Shown here in pieces: positions 9,601 to 18,429 of a stretch of DNA of 24,079 nucleotides (positions are counted from its first letter, which is position 1; each line of letters opens with the position of its first letter). Origin of the DNA: Pelargonium nanum (lineage: Eukaryota > Streptophyta > Magnoliopsida > Geraniales > Geraniaceae); assembly GCA_036897485.1 (NCBI GenBank), contig JAYMTF010001337.1:1-24079 (forward strand), in the 5' to 3' direction. The notes beneath the pieces are model-generated. The model was not told the origin of the DNA. It searched no databases and saw only the letters and a program-made list of their open reading frames with translations. Position numbers and translations under genes: made by a program.

Positions 9601-11863
9601 CAATGGATTAGAACTCAGACTACAGCAAATCACTAAGGATACATCTGTTGTAGGAAAAATATCTTTCATCTAGAAACATCTTCATATAAAGGTATTTTCC
9701 ACTGTTTTTCTCTTTGAAATTCTGCATAAATTAACTCAAAACCTTTTTTAAGTGAATAGTTGAACCTTAAAATATAAGTTGATACAACCAAAATCAATCA
9801 CAGAGCAGAGGAGGAAGTTTGTGCAAGGCAGGGAAAAGATGGGTTTTCTTTTAGGTCTTGGTATAAAATGTATGAAAAGAACATCTAGGCCTAACAACAC
9901 CTCTGAAAAGATAATGATTAAGGGCATGAGTACAGAAGGATCACGCTTAACCTCACAGCTTTGGAAGGTCACTGTGATTCCACTATAGTCATCAATGAAA
10001 CCATAAAGACAGATTGCTGAAGTGGTCTCAAACTAACTTAAGTGGAACTCAATTACAGTAAAGCTAAAAGCGCACCGATAGGTTTTGATTTGGCTAAACC
10101 GAGAATTGAAGAGATGAGTTTTGATATGGATTGGCAGAAGAATGGGTTATGGATGTTGTTGGTGCAGTTGCATGAGACATGAGAGAGAGGCAATGGACAT
10201 GGATAGGTCTGTATATTTAGGAGAGAGAGAAGAGAGATGAAAAGAAGAGGAAGGGAAACTATCACTGGGAAAATTTTCCTATTTGGAGGTGAGTTGTTCC
10301 TCATGTTTGACACTTTGACCGCTCAGAAAACTGACCACCACTTACCAATTGAGGAAAACAAATAAAGCCTTGGAAAATAGAAGAAAAGTATCACAATTCT
10401 ATAATATTCAATAAACATGATAGCATCCTTAATTTTATTAAGGTAAGATGTCTGTAACAAAATTCCAAGCCCAAGTGGACACCATTAAATAATTCCATAT
10501 ACAGTAGCCGAGCCACTTTCCATAAATATGATTAAAATAAAAGCAATGAATTATAAAAGGATAATAATTTAAGGACAAATTATTAGGCAACCAACATAGT
10601 GATATGATATCATTAACTTCAGCAGGTAGTAGCATGATAATGAAATGAAAACTAGCATAACTAACATCTGTCCATGAAAATAATAACCAAAAATTGCTAC
10701 AATTTAAACTTCCGTAGGACTACCTAATGAGTCAATAATAATATCAATCAAATCAGCATATTTAGGAGGTATTACCAAGTCACGGGGTGAAGGATGAATG
10801 TGAAAATAATACAAAAAACAACCAGTTTAACGTTAATGGATATGATACATACCATTAGGTATATCTTTCAGTGCAGTGCCAGGGCCCTGCAATTCCCAAA
10901 AGCTAACTCATGAACAAGATAAACTCACATCAAGGAAACCATTTGTTTTTAAATGAATAAAGTTCAAGTGAAAATTAATACCTTCTCAATGTGGAATTCC
11001 CTGACAGCTTCTCTTTCGATAGATGCGACCAGCCTTTCAACAGACTTTCGCTCACGTATGGGACGATCAGCAAAAGGGGTCCTTTGCTCTTGCTCTTTCT
11101 TCTCTTCCACATCCTTTGCCTTCTCTTTAACTTTCTGTGCACCACTCTTTCCCTTTCCACGCTTCTTGGACCCTATCCACTTATTCTCTTCGACCTTCTC
11201 TTCCTCCTCCTTGGGCTCATCAACCTTCTCTTCCTCCTCCTTGGGCTCATCAACCTTCTCTTCCTCCACCTTGGGCTCCTCAACCTTCTCTTCCTTCTCC
11301 TTGGGCTCATCAACCTTCTCTTCTTCCACCTTGGGCTCATCAACCTTCTCTTCCTCCTCCTTGGGTTCATCAAACTTCTCTTCCTCCTCCTTGGGCTCAT
11401 CAACCTTCTCTTCCTCCTCTTTGGGCTCATCAACCTTCTCCTCCACATTCTGATTGATTTCATCCTTCTCCACATGTTCTTTGATTTCATCCTTCTCTTC
11501 ACATTCCACGTCTTCTTTGGAAACAGTATCTTCTTCCATTGCTTCAGGTTTGAGCTCGTCCTCCTTGTCTTCCTTTTGAGGTTTGAGCTCTTCCTCTTCT
11601 TTTTCAGGTTCGGGCACATCTTCTGCTTCATCACTTTTGTTTTTCTCATCTTCTCTCTCCTTTTTACTTTCATTTTCTACCTTGTTCCCCGAGTCCTGAA
11701 CCATTTCCTCAGTCTCAACTTTTGCCTCATCTTGTTTGTCTTCTTTCGTTACTTTCTCCCCATTTTCCTCCTTTCCCTTCACAGCTTCTCCAGTCTTCTC
11801 CGGCATGCTATTCCCATTTGCCATGGGTTCAGCAACTTTGGTAGCTGCATCTTCCTCACCCAT
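3637..11863 (-). CDS. DEK domain-containing chromatin-associated protein, 699 residues, 11 coding exons
   Basis: Coding exons on the minus strand: 11863-10982, 10886-10853, 8368-8289, 7974-7915, 7620-7510, 6100-6020, 5944-5870, 5326-4852, 4677-4565, 4147-4117, 3794-3637. All introns are GT-AG, and the 2,100 coding bases keep one frame. DEK proteins bind DNA, histones and nucleosomes in the nucleus and tune chromatin accessibility and transcription. Residues 1-260 are acidic Glu/Lys-rich with ten-residue repeats (about 145-225). Residues 270-416 are the conserved DEK core, including KLLHTILFGRRGK, ISRFSGFVWREN and a SAP-like helix pair (CNKEKLVEICDVLDIPIAKA). Residues 442-599 are Ser/Glu then Lys-rich, with a KRKRKRR nuclear localisation signal. 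Residues 615-675 form the DEK C-terminal domain (LRDAICEILKEVDFNT, then FTDILKQLAKRFD). The exon at 4677 uses an AAG acceptor. Family is certain. The closest Arabidopsis relatives are probably DEK2/DEK3-type, but I cannot assign the paralog. Confidence 0.94.
4352..4440. repeat. Imperfect 29-bp direct repeat at 60-bp spacing in a DEK intron
   Basis: Positions 4352-4380 and 4412-4440 are similar: both carry TGGTTNACAAGCAT, then GGCT near the end. They lie in the intron between the exons at 4677-4565 and 4147-4117. The remaining part of the 60-bp unit does not match, so this is a small diverged duplication with no known role. Confidence 0.5.
5561..5759. mobile_element. Stowaway-like MITE in a DEK intron
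   Basis: The left end reads CGGTCCCAAAATCAATGTCT. The reverse complement of the right end reads CGCCCTATGTCCCAAATGAG. Both resemble the Stowaway (Tc1/mariner) terminal consensus, CTCCCTCCGTCCC followed by an A-rich stretch. The roughly 199-bp element is flanked by TA on both sides (5559-5560 and 5760-5761), the expected target duplication. Inner arms also pair, for example TATTATCCCT near 5619 with AGGGTAATAT near 5679. It has no coding capacity. It sits in the intron between exons 5944-5870 and 5326-4852. Confidence 0.7.
6627..6640. repeat. SINE target-site duplication, left copy
   Basis: AACTGGGAAGAAAC, identical to 6739-6752, flanks the SINE. Confidence 0.85.
6641..6738 (+). mobile_element. 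tRNA-derived SINE in a DEK intron, with perfect target duplication
   Basis: A body of about 98 bp contains an A-box-like TGGCTTAAGG, a good RNA polymerase III B box (GGTTCGAGCC), and a short A-rich tail after CTTATCAAAAAG. It is bounded by perfect 14-bp direct repeats, AACTGGGAAGAAAC at 6627-6640 and 6739-6752. This is the classic signature of a SINE insertion mobilised by LINE machinery. It lies antisense to DEK in the intron between exons 7620-7510 and 6100-6020. The intact duplication implies a fairly recent insertion. A related, older copy lies at 13706-13815 on the other strand. Confidence 0.85.
6739..6752. repeat. SINE target-site duplication, right copy
   Basis: AACTGGGAAGAAAC, identical to 6627-6640, directly follows the A-rich tail. 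Confidence 0.85.
8778..9102 (+). mobile_element. Probable non-LTR retroposon (5'-truncated LINE or retroposed transcript) in a DEK intron
   Basis: The segment ends in TTAATGAAGTTC...TATCAAAAAAAA, a 3' tail style typical of plant non-LTR elements. It is bounded by the 10-bp direct repeat TTACAGTAAC at 8768-8777 and 9103-9112. It has no significant open frame. The size (about 325 bp), A-tail and flanking repeat fit a 5'-truncated insertion in the 2.5-kb intron between exons 10886-10853 and 8368-8289. The 10-bp repeat is short enough to leave real doubt. Confidence 0.5.
10042..10320. other. Coding-like patch with CT-rich leader inside a DEK intron
   Basis: On the minus strand a CT-rich tract (10180-10257), resembling a plant 5' leader, precedes an ATG at 10178-10180. 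It opens a 28-residue, Ser/Thr-rich frame that begins MSHATAPTTSITHSSANPYQ and stops at 10094-10096. On the plus strand 10042-10182 is open for 46 codons, including FDLAKPRIEEMSFDMDWQKN. Both cannot be meaningful. The minus-strand arrangement could be a captured gene start or an alternative DEK leader. I cannot identify either peptide. Confidence 0.25.
11191..11430 (-). repeat. Eight tandem 30-bp repeats in DEK exon 1
   Basis: Eight consecutive 30-bp units run without interruption, and the first 10 bp of a ninth (CAACCTTCTC) follow at 11431-11440. On the coding strand each unit encodes one ten-residue acidic repeat, consensus KVDEPKEEEE, with variants KFDEPKEEEE, KVDEPKVEEE, KVDEPKEKEE and KVEEPKVEEE. 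Because 30 is a multiple of three, gain or loss of units keeps the frame. The high nucleotide identity between units suggests recent expansion. The encoded stretch (about residues 145-225) is probably disordered and charged. Confidence 0.95.
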
Positions 11864-12621
11864 AATTGACTCAAATCAGAGCAGATGCTCCAACAGGACG
11901 ATACTTTCAATGAACAGACCCAGACCACAGTCTGGGTTCAAAAAACACACCTTCAAAACACCAAATATGCAAACATGATAAATGATACTAAATAGCAAAA
12001 AGTGAGAAATATATAATTAGAAAAACAATATGCAGAAAACTGAATAGGCAGTTCAAGACTCTGGAAAACCACAAGCAGTAAACTTTGAAGTGGAGAAAGC
12101 ATGAAAATGCATTCAACTACTAAACTCCATCAGCACAAACATTTAGATTAAAACTCACAATGTCTAAAACAAGCTGCTACAATCATGAACAGTAAGATGC
12201 AAAAATTACCAACTTTGCAACCTAGAATTCAAATGCAACAGCAAAACCCTTAGTTAGGTTGCTGATAAAATCATAATTCAGCTTCAATAACTTTTTTTTT
12301 CTTCTTAATTTGAAAGTAAAAAAGTAATTTATTCTCAAACAAAAAGAAGCAAAACTCAAAAACTTCCCATGCTAAACTTCAAATGCAACAGGAAAACCCT
12401 CAGTTAGGTTACCGAGAAAATAACAATTCAACTTCAAATCCTCCTTTCACCCTTCAAATTTCGAAAAAACAGATTTACAAATTGAGGTTGTTATGCAATT
12501 CAGCAAACCTTTATACAAGATCTGAAATTCACAAAATCTGAAATTCAAAGATTCGCCTGCTTCTTGAGTCCTACATTTCCGGTGAAAATGAACGGAGAGA
12601 ACTGAAAATAGCAAGACTTAC
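11864..12621 (-). other. DEK 5' UTR (proximal part) and leader intron
   Basis: A donor GTAAGT (minus strand, plus 12616-12621) ends the upstream non-coding exon. The best acceptor before the ATG is TTTTTTGAACCCAG, ending at 11932, which leaves about 68 bp of leader next to the start codon. The acceptor choice is uncertain. The intron is about 690 bp and AT-rich. Confidence 0.5.
12190..12490. repeat. Diverged tandem duplication (about 150-bp unit) in the DEK 5' UTR intron
   Basis: The sequence around 12228-12287 (TTCAAATGCAACAGCAAAAC, CCTTAGTTAGGTT) recurs at 12378-12438 (TTCAAATGCAACAGGAAAAC, CCTCAGTTAGGTT), an offset of 150 bp. Weaker similarity extends on both sides. It lies in the intron separating the non-coding first exon from the start-codon exon. 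A regulatory role is possible in plant leader introns, but none is shown here. Confidence 0.6.
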
Positions 12622-12790
12622 AGAGAATTGAGAGCAATTGTGGCGATCGAGAGCTCGAAAGCTATGGTGGTTGTGTTGTGTCTGAGAGAGAAGAGTAGCT
12701 TGTTTCTTGTGTCGGAACAATCTCTCACTTCGGGGACTGACTGTGGAAGCCTAGACTTTGATCGGCTTTTTCTTCATTAATATAGTCCGG
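12622..12790 (-). promoter_or_regulatory. DEK non-coding first exon and core promoter
   Basis: The minus strand has a TATA-like ACTATATTAATG near 12775-12786. About 30 bp downstream a CT-rich leader begins (TCTCTCTCAGACACAACACA and similar), which runs to the GTAAGT donor at 12621. The leader exon contains no ATG. Upstream, GCCACGTAGG near 12822 carries an ACGT core of the kind bound by plant bZIP factors. The transcription start, estimated at about 12750, is inferred. Confidence 0.5.
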
Positions 12791-13705
12791 ACTCCAAATC
12801 CGGATTTTAAATCCAGTTAATGCCACGTAGGACGGATCGTGTCAGATGTCAATGAACGGCTCGGATCTTGAAATCTGAAACTTGGTTTGGTTCTCTCCTC
12901 CAATGTCCAATCAGGTTTTGCATGAAATTGCTGTGACTACTGTTGTTTCTTGTATCACTCATTTTCATTTTAAAATAGCTGTGTTTTTTTCAACTGAAAA
13001 TGAATCAGTTAAAATTAGGTATTCTCACTTATATTCTATCTTTAACAAACTAAATAGTTATTAGTAATTCATGCATTATAAAAGTAAATAAGTATTTGGG
13101 ATTGTAGTAGACGGGTTATCATCGTTGACTTTAATAAATTTGTCATCGATTATAGCAAGTTTGGTATAGTAATAAAAAATTGTGATTGTAATACGGTTAT
13201 AATATGTTAAGTTTCACGTTCTAAACTAACAATATTAGTAACAAATATCTGTGATATAAATGGTTTTATTGTCAATTATGATAATGTTTAAGTAAACGGT
13301 TAACCACCTTGATGTTTAAATCTTTCGAATTGTATAATCATTGTTGTATTTATTATTGATATATCCATGCGCATGTTGTCCATAATTTAAAATTTATGCT
13401 ACAAGTTTGAGACACAACATATAAATTATTTTTTAAGTTTTTGTTTGACAGTGGGCCTGAAATCAAAGCCCACAAAAGAATTAGACTAGGCCATCACTTT
13501 TAAAATTGGGCTAACACTCCAAAAGCCCATGATTTTTTCTTAAAAAATTTAGATGTCATCACCCAAATGCAAGAAAATGGATAGTAATGTAAAGTTGCAT
13601 GTGCCTAGCTTCCTTCTCTACGTACCATGTATACACCAACATATATACTAGGGAAACAAAGATAGCAATTTAGTACTCATTATAGATGTGCAAGTCATGC
13701 AATTC

Positions 13706-13815
13706 TTTTTTTTTTTTTTTAATTCAGCGATACCAACACCATGAAGGTGTTTAAACTCGAGACTCCAATGCCTTAAACCGTTTGACTCAATGAATATTAG
13801 TACTAGACCGCTCTT
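13706..13815 (-). mobile_element. Older SINE-like copy, minus strand
   Basis: Read on the minus strand: ACGGTTTAAGGCATTGGAG, then TCTCGAGTTTAAACACC, then TGTTGGTATCGCTGAATT and a 15-base A tail (T run at 13706-13720). This matches the order and wording of the SINE at 6641-6738 (GGCTTAAGG, GGTTCGAGCC, GGTTGGTACGCTTGC, A tail). The B box is decayed, and no target duplication was found, so this is an older insertion of the same or a related family. The 5' limit is uncertain. Confidence 0.6.
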
Positions 13816-13894
13816 TTCATTCATCAAAAGTTCAACATAAAATAAAAATCAATAGTAATGTTGCTTGGAGACTCTTGACCTTCATCTCGGGTTC

Positions 13895-14020
13895 TTATTC
13901 TATCCTCGCGTTTATCGTGCGAGCCCGCTCAACCTCTTCCTCTATGTCTGCCTTGATTTTCTCTCGACTGATTATGCAAAACAAGGTCTTTTTTAAGGAT
14001 GACCCATCCAGTCCAGCGCC
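13895..14020 (-). pseudogene. Unassigned coding-like relic (41 codons)
   Basis: A minus-strand frame bounded by stops encodes 41 residues of ordinary protein composition, ending REKIKADIEEEVERARTINA-RIE, which would be an amphipathic helix. There is no start methionine and no exon support. The surrounding 13,860-14,150 stretch is also less AT-rich than its neighbours. It may be a C-terminal fragment of a retroposed gene or of a transposon protein. I do not recognise the family. Confidence 0.3.
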
Positions 14021-14650
14021 CTAATTAGTCAGATATATGTTCTCCAAATTGGTCTTACTTACCTTTTTGTGGTTTGATTCTTCTCCTTTTATAGAACCTC
14101 TGGGTTCTGGGAAGCCCTATGGGTCTAGCAAGCCCAAAAAACATGTTATGGTACATATGTAGTGACAAGGAAATTAACTCAATGGAATTGTTGTGTGATG
14201 AAAAGGATGTTTCAAATGAGTTATGAAGGAATGTGCATCAATTCCACACAAGATGAGAATAATTAATAATTAAGCACAAAATCATATACTATAAAAAAAG
14301 TGACCCACCAAAAGGAATTTGAAACTCCAGAGATTTTATATAGGCGTGAGATATAGGCCACTTTCTAATGATTCCTCCCCCAAAATTTGACATTTTCACC
14401 TAACTTTTTAATCATAAGCCCTATTGGGTAATAATATCATTATTTTCTTTAAGAAAACAACAAAGTTAATAATGCTTTCATGTGAAAAAAAAAGGTCAAC
14501 AAAAAGGCTGGTTAGAGATAACCCTAGAAGATATTTGGTAGCCTGTGCCAATGGCATGTCAAACATAAGCGTCGTGAAATTGATAATAGTAAAATACGAG
14601 CATAAACAACGCGAAATCCGAGTACTTGACTAATATCTTGACCGATAAAT

Positions 14651-14817
14651 ACCGTAATAGTGTAATTTTCCCCATCAAGACAAAGATAATGGATAGTAGA
14701 TTGTGTGCTCCATCAAATAACAAACATCAAGCTTTGTTAAAACATAGTAACACCAGTTACATTTTATCAGAGGACATAAAGAGAACAAAATGAAAAACAA
14801 GAACTAAAGACTCTTAA
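14651..14817 (-). other. Probable 3' UTR of the acidic membrane-protein gene
   Basis: AT-rich, non-coding sequence directly after the stop at 14818-14820. The end point is not visible. Confidence 0.4.
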
Positions 14818-15552
14818 CTAGCTCTTAAGATCAAGCTCATAGTGACCAAACTTGGAAATGTCAATCTCTATCAAGTTGTCTTCCTCATTGATCTCAGCCA
14901 AGAGCTCCACCAGACCCTCTGGCCCAAATATGGACTCAGATAGTAAATTTGCTGCCAAATTGGACTGCACTTTCTGCTTTGAGTTTTCACATGGAAGAGA
15001 AATCTCAATGAGACTATCATCATCATCTTCTTCTTCTTCTTCGTTGTCTTCGTCATCACTCGAGGCTGAAACCGAATAATCAGTTGTTTCTGTGCTCTCC
15101 CTATCCACATTGTTGGAACAAAACCAGTTGAGCTCAAAATTTGGACTCTTTATCAACTCATCACTATCATCACTTTCACTTTCCATTTCAATTTCTGGAG
15201 ATTTGAAAGCATATTCATGGTGTATCTGGTTTCCTTCCACAAGAGCAACAGTTTCAGTTTCTGAGTACTGAAGCTTCTCTTCATCTTCCAAATGTTGTTT
15301 GGAGCTACAAATAAGATCCTCAGCTTGTACTGCTGGGTCTGGAGTACCATCAAAGACCACTTTTTTCTTCTTGAATGTGACAAACATAAGAGTTGATAGA
15401 GCCAATACTGGAATTGTCACAAGGAAAGGCAAGAACCAAACATCTAGAAAACAAGACAACACAAGAAAAGGAACCAAGACAAGAGCACACACCAAAGAGG
15501 GTTTGGTGACACAAAATAAACTAATTCTTGAACACCCAGCAGTTTGGCCCAT
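14818..15552 (-). CDS. Acidic protein with two N-terminal membrane segments, 244 residues, function unknown
   Basis: One uninterrupted coding exon runs from ATG 15552 to TAG 14818-14820. Residues 19-36 and 38-60 form two hydrophobic segments separated by a single aspartate (SCFLDVWFLP), consistent with a membrane hairpin. KKKK follows at 61-64, so the long C-terminal part is probably cytosolic. That tail is rich in Glu, Asp and Ser, with an almost pure acidic run at about 162-179. SLIEISLP follows at 180-187, and a related NLIEIDIS lies near the C-terminus (226-233). I recall LIEI motifs with paired membrane segments in small uncharacterised plant transmembrane proteins, but no function is known to me. 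It stands alone, between intergenic regions. Confidence 0.85.
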   Translation of the reverse strand: MGQTAGCSRISLFCVTKPSLVCALVLVPFLVLSCFLDVWFLPFLVTIPVLALSTLMFVTFKKKKVVFDGTPDPAVQAEDLICSSKQHLEDEEKLQYSETETVALVEGNQIHHEYAFKSPEIEMESESDDSDELIKSPNFELNWFCSNNVDRESTETTDYSVSASSDDEDNEEEEEDDDDSLIEISLPCENSKQKVQSNLAANLLSESIFGPEGLVELLAEINEEDNLIEIDISKFGHYELDLKS

Positions 15553-15900
15553 TTTCAGGGATTAAGAAAAGAAACCAACAAATGATGGATTGAGAAGCAA
15601 CAATATATAAAAGATTTATGGGTTTTACAGGATTTGGAAAGTGAAACTATCCAGAAGATTTAAGGCTGAAAAAGAGCAAGAAGGCTCAGAACAATCTCTA
15701 CTTCAGAAAAAGATTCATGGGTCAGTGTACTATGAACTGAAAATGGAAAGGAAAAACATATGGAAAACTAGACTCTTGATACCTGAAGTGTGGTCAATGC
15801 ATTTCTTGTGAAATGGGTACTCTTTGTTGGACACAGCTCTCCTAGACAAATATACAAACACTTGGTGTTCAATTTGCTTTCCCCAATACCAAACAGTTGG
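15553..15900 (-). other. 5' UTR of the membrane-protein gene, with a likely leader intron at 15666-15782
   Basis: On the minus strand CACTTCAG|GTATCAAG gives a donor at 15782, and GCTCTTTTTCAG|CCTTAA gives a strong acceptor ending at 15666, so an intron of 117 bp is likely. The remaining leader (15553-15665) is pyrimidine-rich near the start codon. The transcription start is not identified; an AT-rich TTTTATATATTG on this strand at 15603-15614 would be too close if the intron is real. Confidence 0.45.
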
Positions 15901-17690
15901 TTTTTATCTGCAAGTGATTCTCTAGATAAAAGCAAAGGTCTTGCATGATTTTCCTTCCAGTAGAACCCAATTTACAACTCTCAAAAACATTGGTATTGAC
16001 AGTTCCATGTGACACAGCATCAAAGGTCACCACATGGCACTAGAAAAGCAGAGAACCCAATTCAGACAAAGACCAATTAACAAATATCTATCTACCATGC
16101 ACTATAGCCCAATTCCAAAATCCAACAGTCAAATTCAAGAAAGAGAAAATTTCTCAATTTATTTCCCAAGAAACAAACATCCCATTACCACTTGATGCCT
16201 CCTATTCTCTTATCATGAAAGTGATTTCAAAAATGAACAGTGTTGCAGGTAAATAATGGAGAGATGACCCATTTTTTCATTGGGTGCAAGAAAAGTTAAA
16301 AGAAAATGAGGAGAGCTAATAAATATTATGTGGATCCATATTGATGGGCTGTGCAGGATGTCGGGTTTTTGATGGAAACCCATTACCTCACCTTTGTGGC
16401 TTGAAAAAAAAGGTGTTGGTCGGTTATGCTACAAGCACTCATTACTTGTGTGTATTCACAAGCAAACAAAGCAACAGAGGTGGTGAGTGAAAATGATAAA
16501 GACCAAGTTCACAGAACTTGCAATCTTGATACACTATTTATTATTTTTGGACTAATTCACAACCCCATGCACCAAACCAGGCTAAGCCATTTAACCATTT
16601 TGGGTTTTCTTCAAAATTTTAAGTTCAAGTCTTCTTGATGATGGCAAATAATGAACTATTTCCGTCTCGCAATAAGCGCCATCTTTTCTTTGTTTATAAC
16701 ATGCATTACTAATAACATTTTTACTGATGAGAATAAATAGTAATTGTATTGGACTAACTTTTCTTCAACTATTCTTGAACCAAAAATTAATGATTCCTGT
16801 GTACTTATAAATTTACAAGCATTGACTCATAGTGATGGGTCCATATTAAGGATCAAGTGTGGCCAAGCCAACTAATTGTGTATATATGTGCAGTGGAGAT
16901 CACATGCTTGTTGTTGTGAAAGTGGGGTAAAGTTAAAATGGGTGAATTAGTTTGTTCCAATTAATTACAGTGCTTGCTATTTTGTGACTCTTGCTTGTAA
17001 TTTGAATGGTGTGTGGACAGTGGAGCCCATATTTTTGGTTGGCATATATAGGAAGAGTCTACAGTGGGATGAAAAAGTAGGCAAGGTGAGTCAATGAAGG
17101 TACAATTGGACATTGGAGAATATTCATGGACTTTTGTTGGGTAATTCTACTTGAAACTTAAAGCAACTAAAAATAACATTTTATTAAAAATAAGAACGAT
17201 GAGCATTGTATTGAGATGAATGAATTGTTTTGGTTTGATTTCATAAAATCTTAATTGTTTTTTTTATGGGAAATCATAATCGTTTTAGTATCTCATATCA
17301 TTATTTATTCAAAACTATATTATATAATTGTGATTGTGAAAGAGAAAACATTTTCGTATTCACAAATGGTTTGTCGGAATTAGATGAGATCAGATGGTAC
17401 GTAGTTAGGGTTGTCCGAGAACATCATCACACCTCATGCAACCTTCTACTGAATCAGCTTCGTAGGACATAGAGACAACTCACACGAGAAAATTTGTTCC
17501 CCAAAAATATTGAGAAACATACCTTTTACTCAAAAGTTCCTGAAAAATCGTTGTGGAAACTCATTTTCCACATCATTAGTGCAACCTCCTGTGGAGCTCA
17601 TGGTTCTAGTGAAATTCCAACACTACCACTGTATTGAAAACAAGCTCACGAAGTAAATCATTTTTCTTTTATGGTCGACCACATTTAGTA
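15901..17690. other. Intergenic region
   Basis: AT-rich sequence without a supportable gene, probably including the promoter of the membrane-protein gene on the left. Short open frames (16426-16638, 17266-17472) lack any recognisable feature. Confidence 0.55.
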
Positions 17691-17692
17691 AC

Positions 17693-18007
17693 GAAAAATG
17701 CTATCTGTCCCAAATTCTGTACAAAAATTTCTGTACAAAATGATGCGGCAACCTATGTGGCAGAATACAATTCTTATTTTTTCGATATAATATTAAGTTT
17801 ATATGAATTATAACCCGACATATATGATACCATTGCCCTCCCATAAATTTCTGGCACGGTGCGCCCAATATATAAGACATACTGTACACTTGGCAAATTT
17901 TAATTCGTCCAAATCATCATAAAAAAATAATTATGTGTCATATCTAGTTAAATGACACATCACTTTGTACACATATTTTTGTACAATAGTTAGGACATAT
18001 AGCATTT
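17693..18007. mobile_element. MITE with about 50-bp imperfect terminal inverted repeats
   Basis: The left arm reads AAATGCTATCTGTCCC, then TGTACAAAAATTTCTGTACA and AAATGATG. The reverse complement of the right arm reads AAATGCTATATGTCCT, then TGTACAAAAATATGTGTACA and AAGTGATG. The arms match at most positions over about 50 bp. ATTTAGTAAC occurs on both flanks (17683-17692 and 18004-18013) and is probably the target duplication, although the exact element boundary is ambiguous by a few bases. The termini and the 8-10-bp duplication fit a Mutator- or hAT-derived non-autonomous element. There is no coding capacity. Confidence 0.7.
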
Positions 18008-18221
18008 AGTAACCGGACTTTGCTTGAAATAATTTGTCCGTGATTTTGTATAAAAATATTAGTGGGTCCCACCATTTCATTGATGCTTCCAATTTCCATC
18101 TGTCTTGTGGCCTGTGGTGCCACATGTCAAGTAATCTGCAACATCACGCAATGACTGAAAAGGGCAATTTGGGCACATGAAAATACAGCAATGGTTCGAA
18201 TCAGCTGGAGCTGGAGCTTTC

Positions 18222-18235
18222 TAGGGTTAGGGTTT
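18222..18235 (+). promoter_or_regulatory. Telo-box-type promoter element
   Basis: TAGGGTTAGGGTTT contains the plant telo-box (AAACCCTA on the other strand) about 195 bp upstream of the start codon of the 147-residue protein. Such elements are common near transcription starts of plant housekeeping and translation-related genes. The core promoter is assumed to lie just upstream. Confidence 0.55.
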
Positions 18236-18429
18236 TAACTTTCTTCTCTGCAACTCTACATAACATTCGGAGACTCTTAGGTCTAATTAAGCATTTCAGC
18301 TTTACATTGCTTCGCGGTCGATTGATCAGAGAATTTCTGGGGGATTTGTGCTGCTTAAATCGACATCGTCTGATCGCTTCTGGGCTTTGGCGCCCTCTGG
18401 CCGTTCAAATCCATGATCATTAGCGTCTC

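Larger units (their letters stand above)
12791..14650. other. Intergenic region between the DEK promoter and the acidic membrane-protein gene
   Basis: AT-rich DNA with no supported gene. It contains a SINE-like copy (13706-13815) and a coding-like relic (13895-14020), listed separately. Open frames such as 12882-13064 and 14424-14633 show no recognisable protein features. Confidence 0.6.

Noticed and set aside
11191..11440. Regular 30-bp repeats considered as a CRISPR-like array
   Set aside because: There are no unique spacers. The units are contiguous and encode an in-frame decapeptide in a plant nuclear gene.
10991..11869. A 292-codon open frame on the plus strand opposite DEK exon 1, and further open frames at 10953-11453 and 11137-11457
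   Set aside because: They are antisense or off-frame shadows of the Glu/Lys-rich repeat. A 30-bp period keeps every frame open, and the peptides are Leu/Phe, Ser/Thr or Pro/Ser low-complexity strings.
14852..15079. Plus-strand Ser-rich frame opposite the membrane protein, and off-frame minus-strand ORFs at 14871-15137 and 15153-15383
   Set aside because: They arise from the Asp/Glu codon run of the 244-residue gene.
15603..15614. TATATAAAA on the plus strand near the membrane-protein start
   Set aside because: No plus-strand gene follows it, and on the minus strand it lies inside the likely leader.
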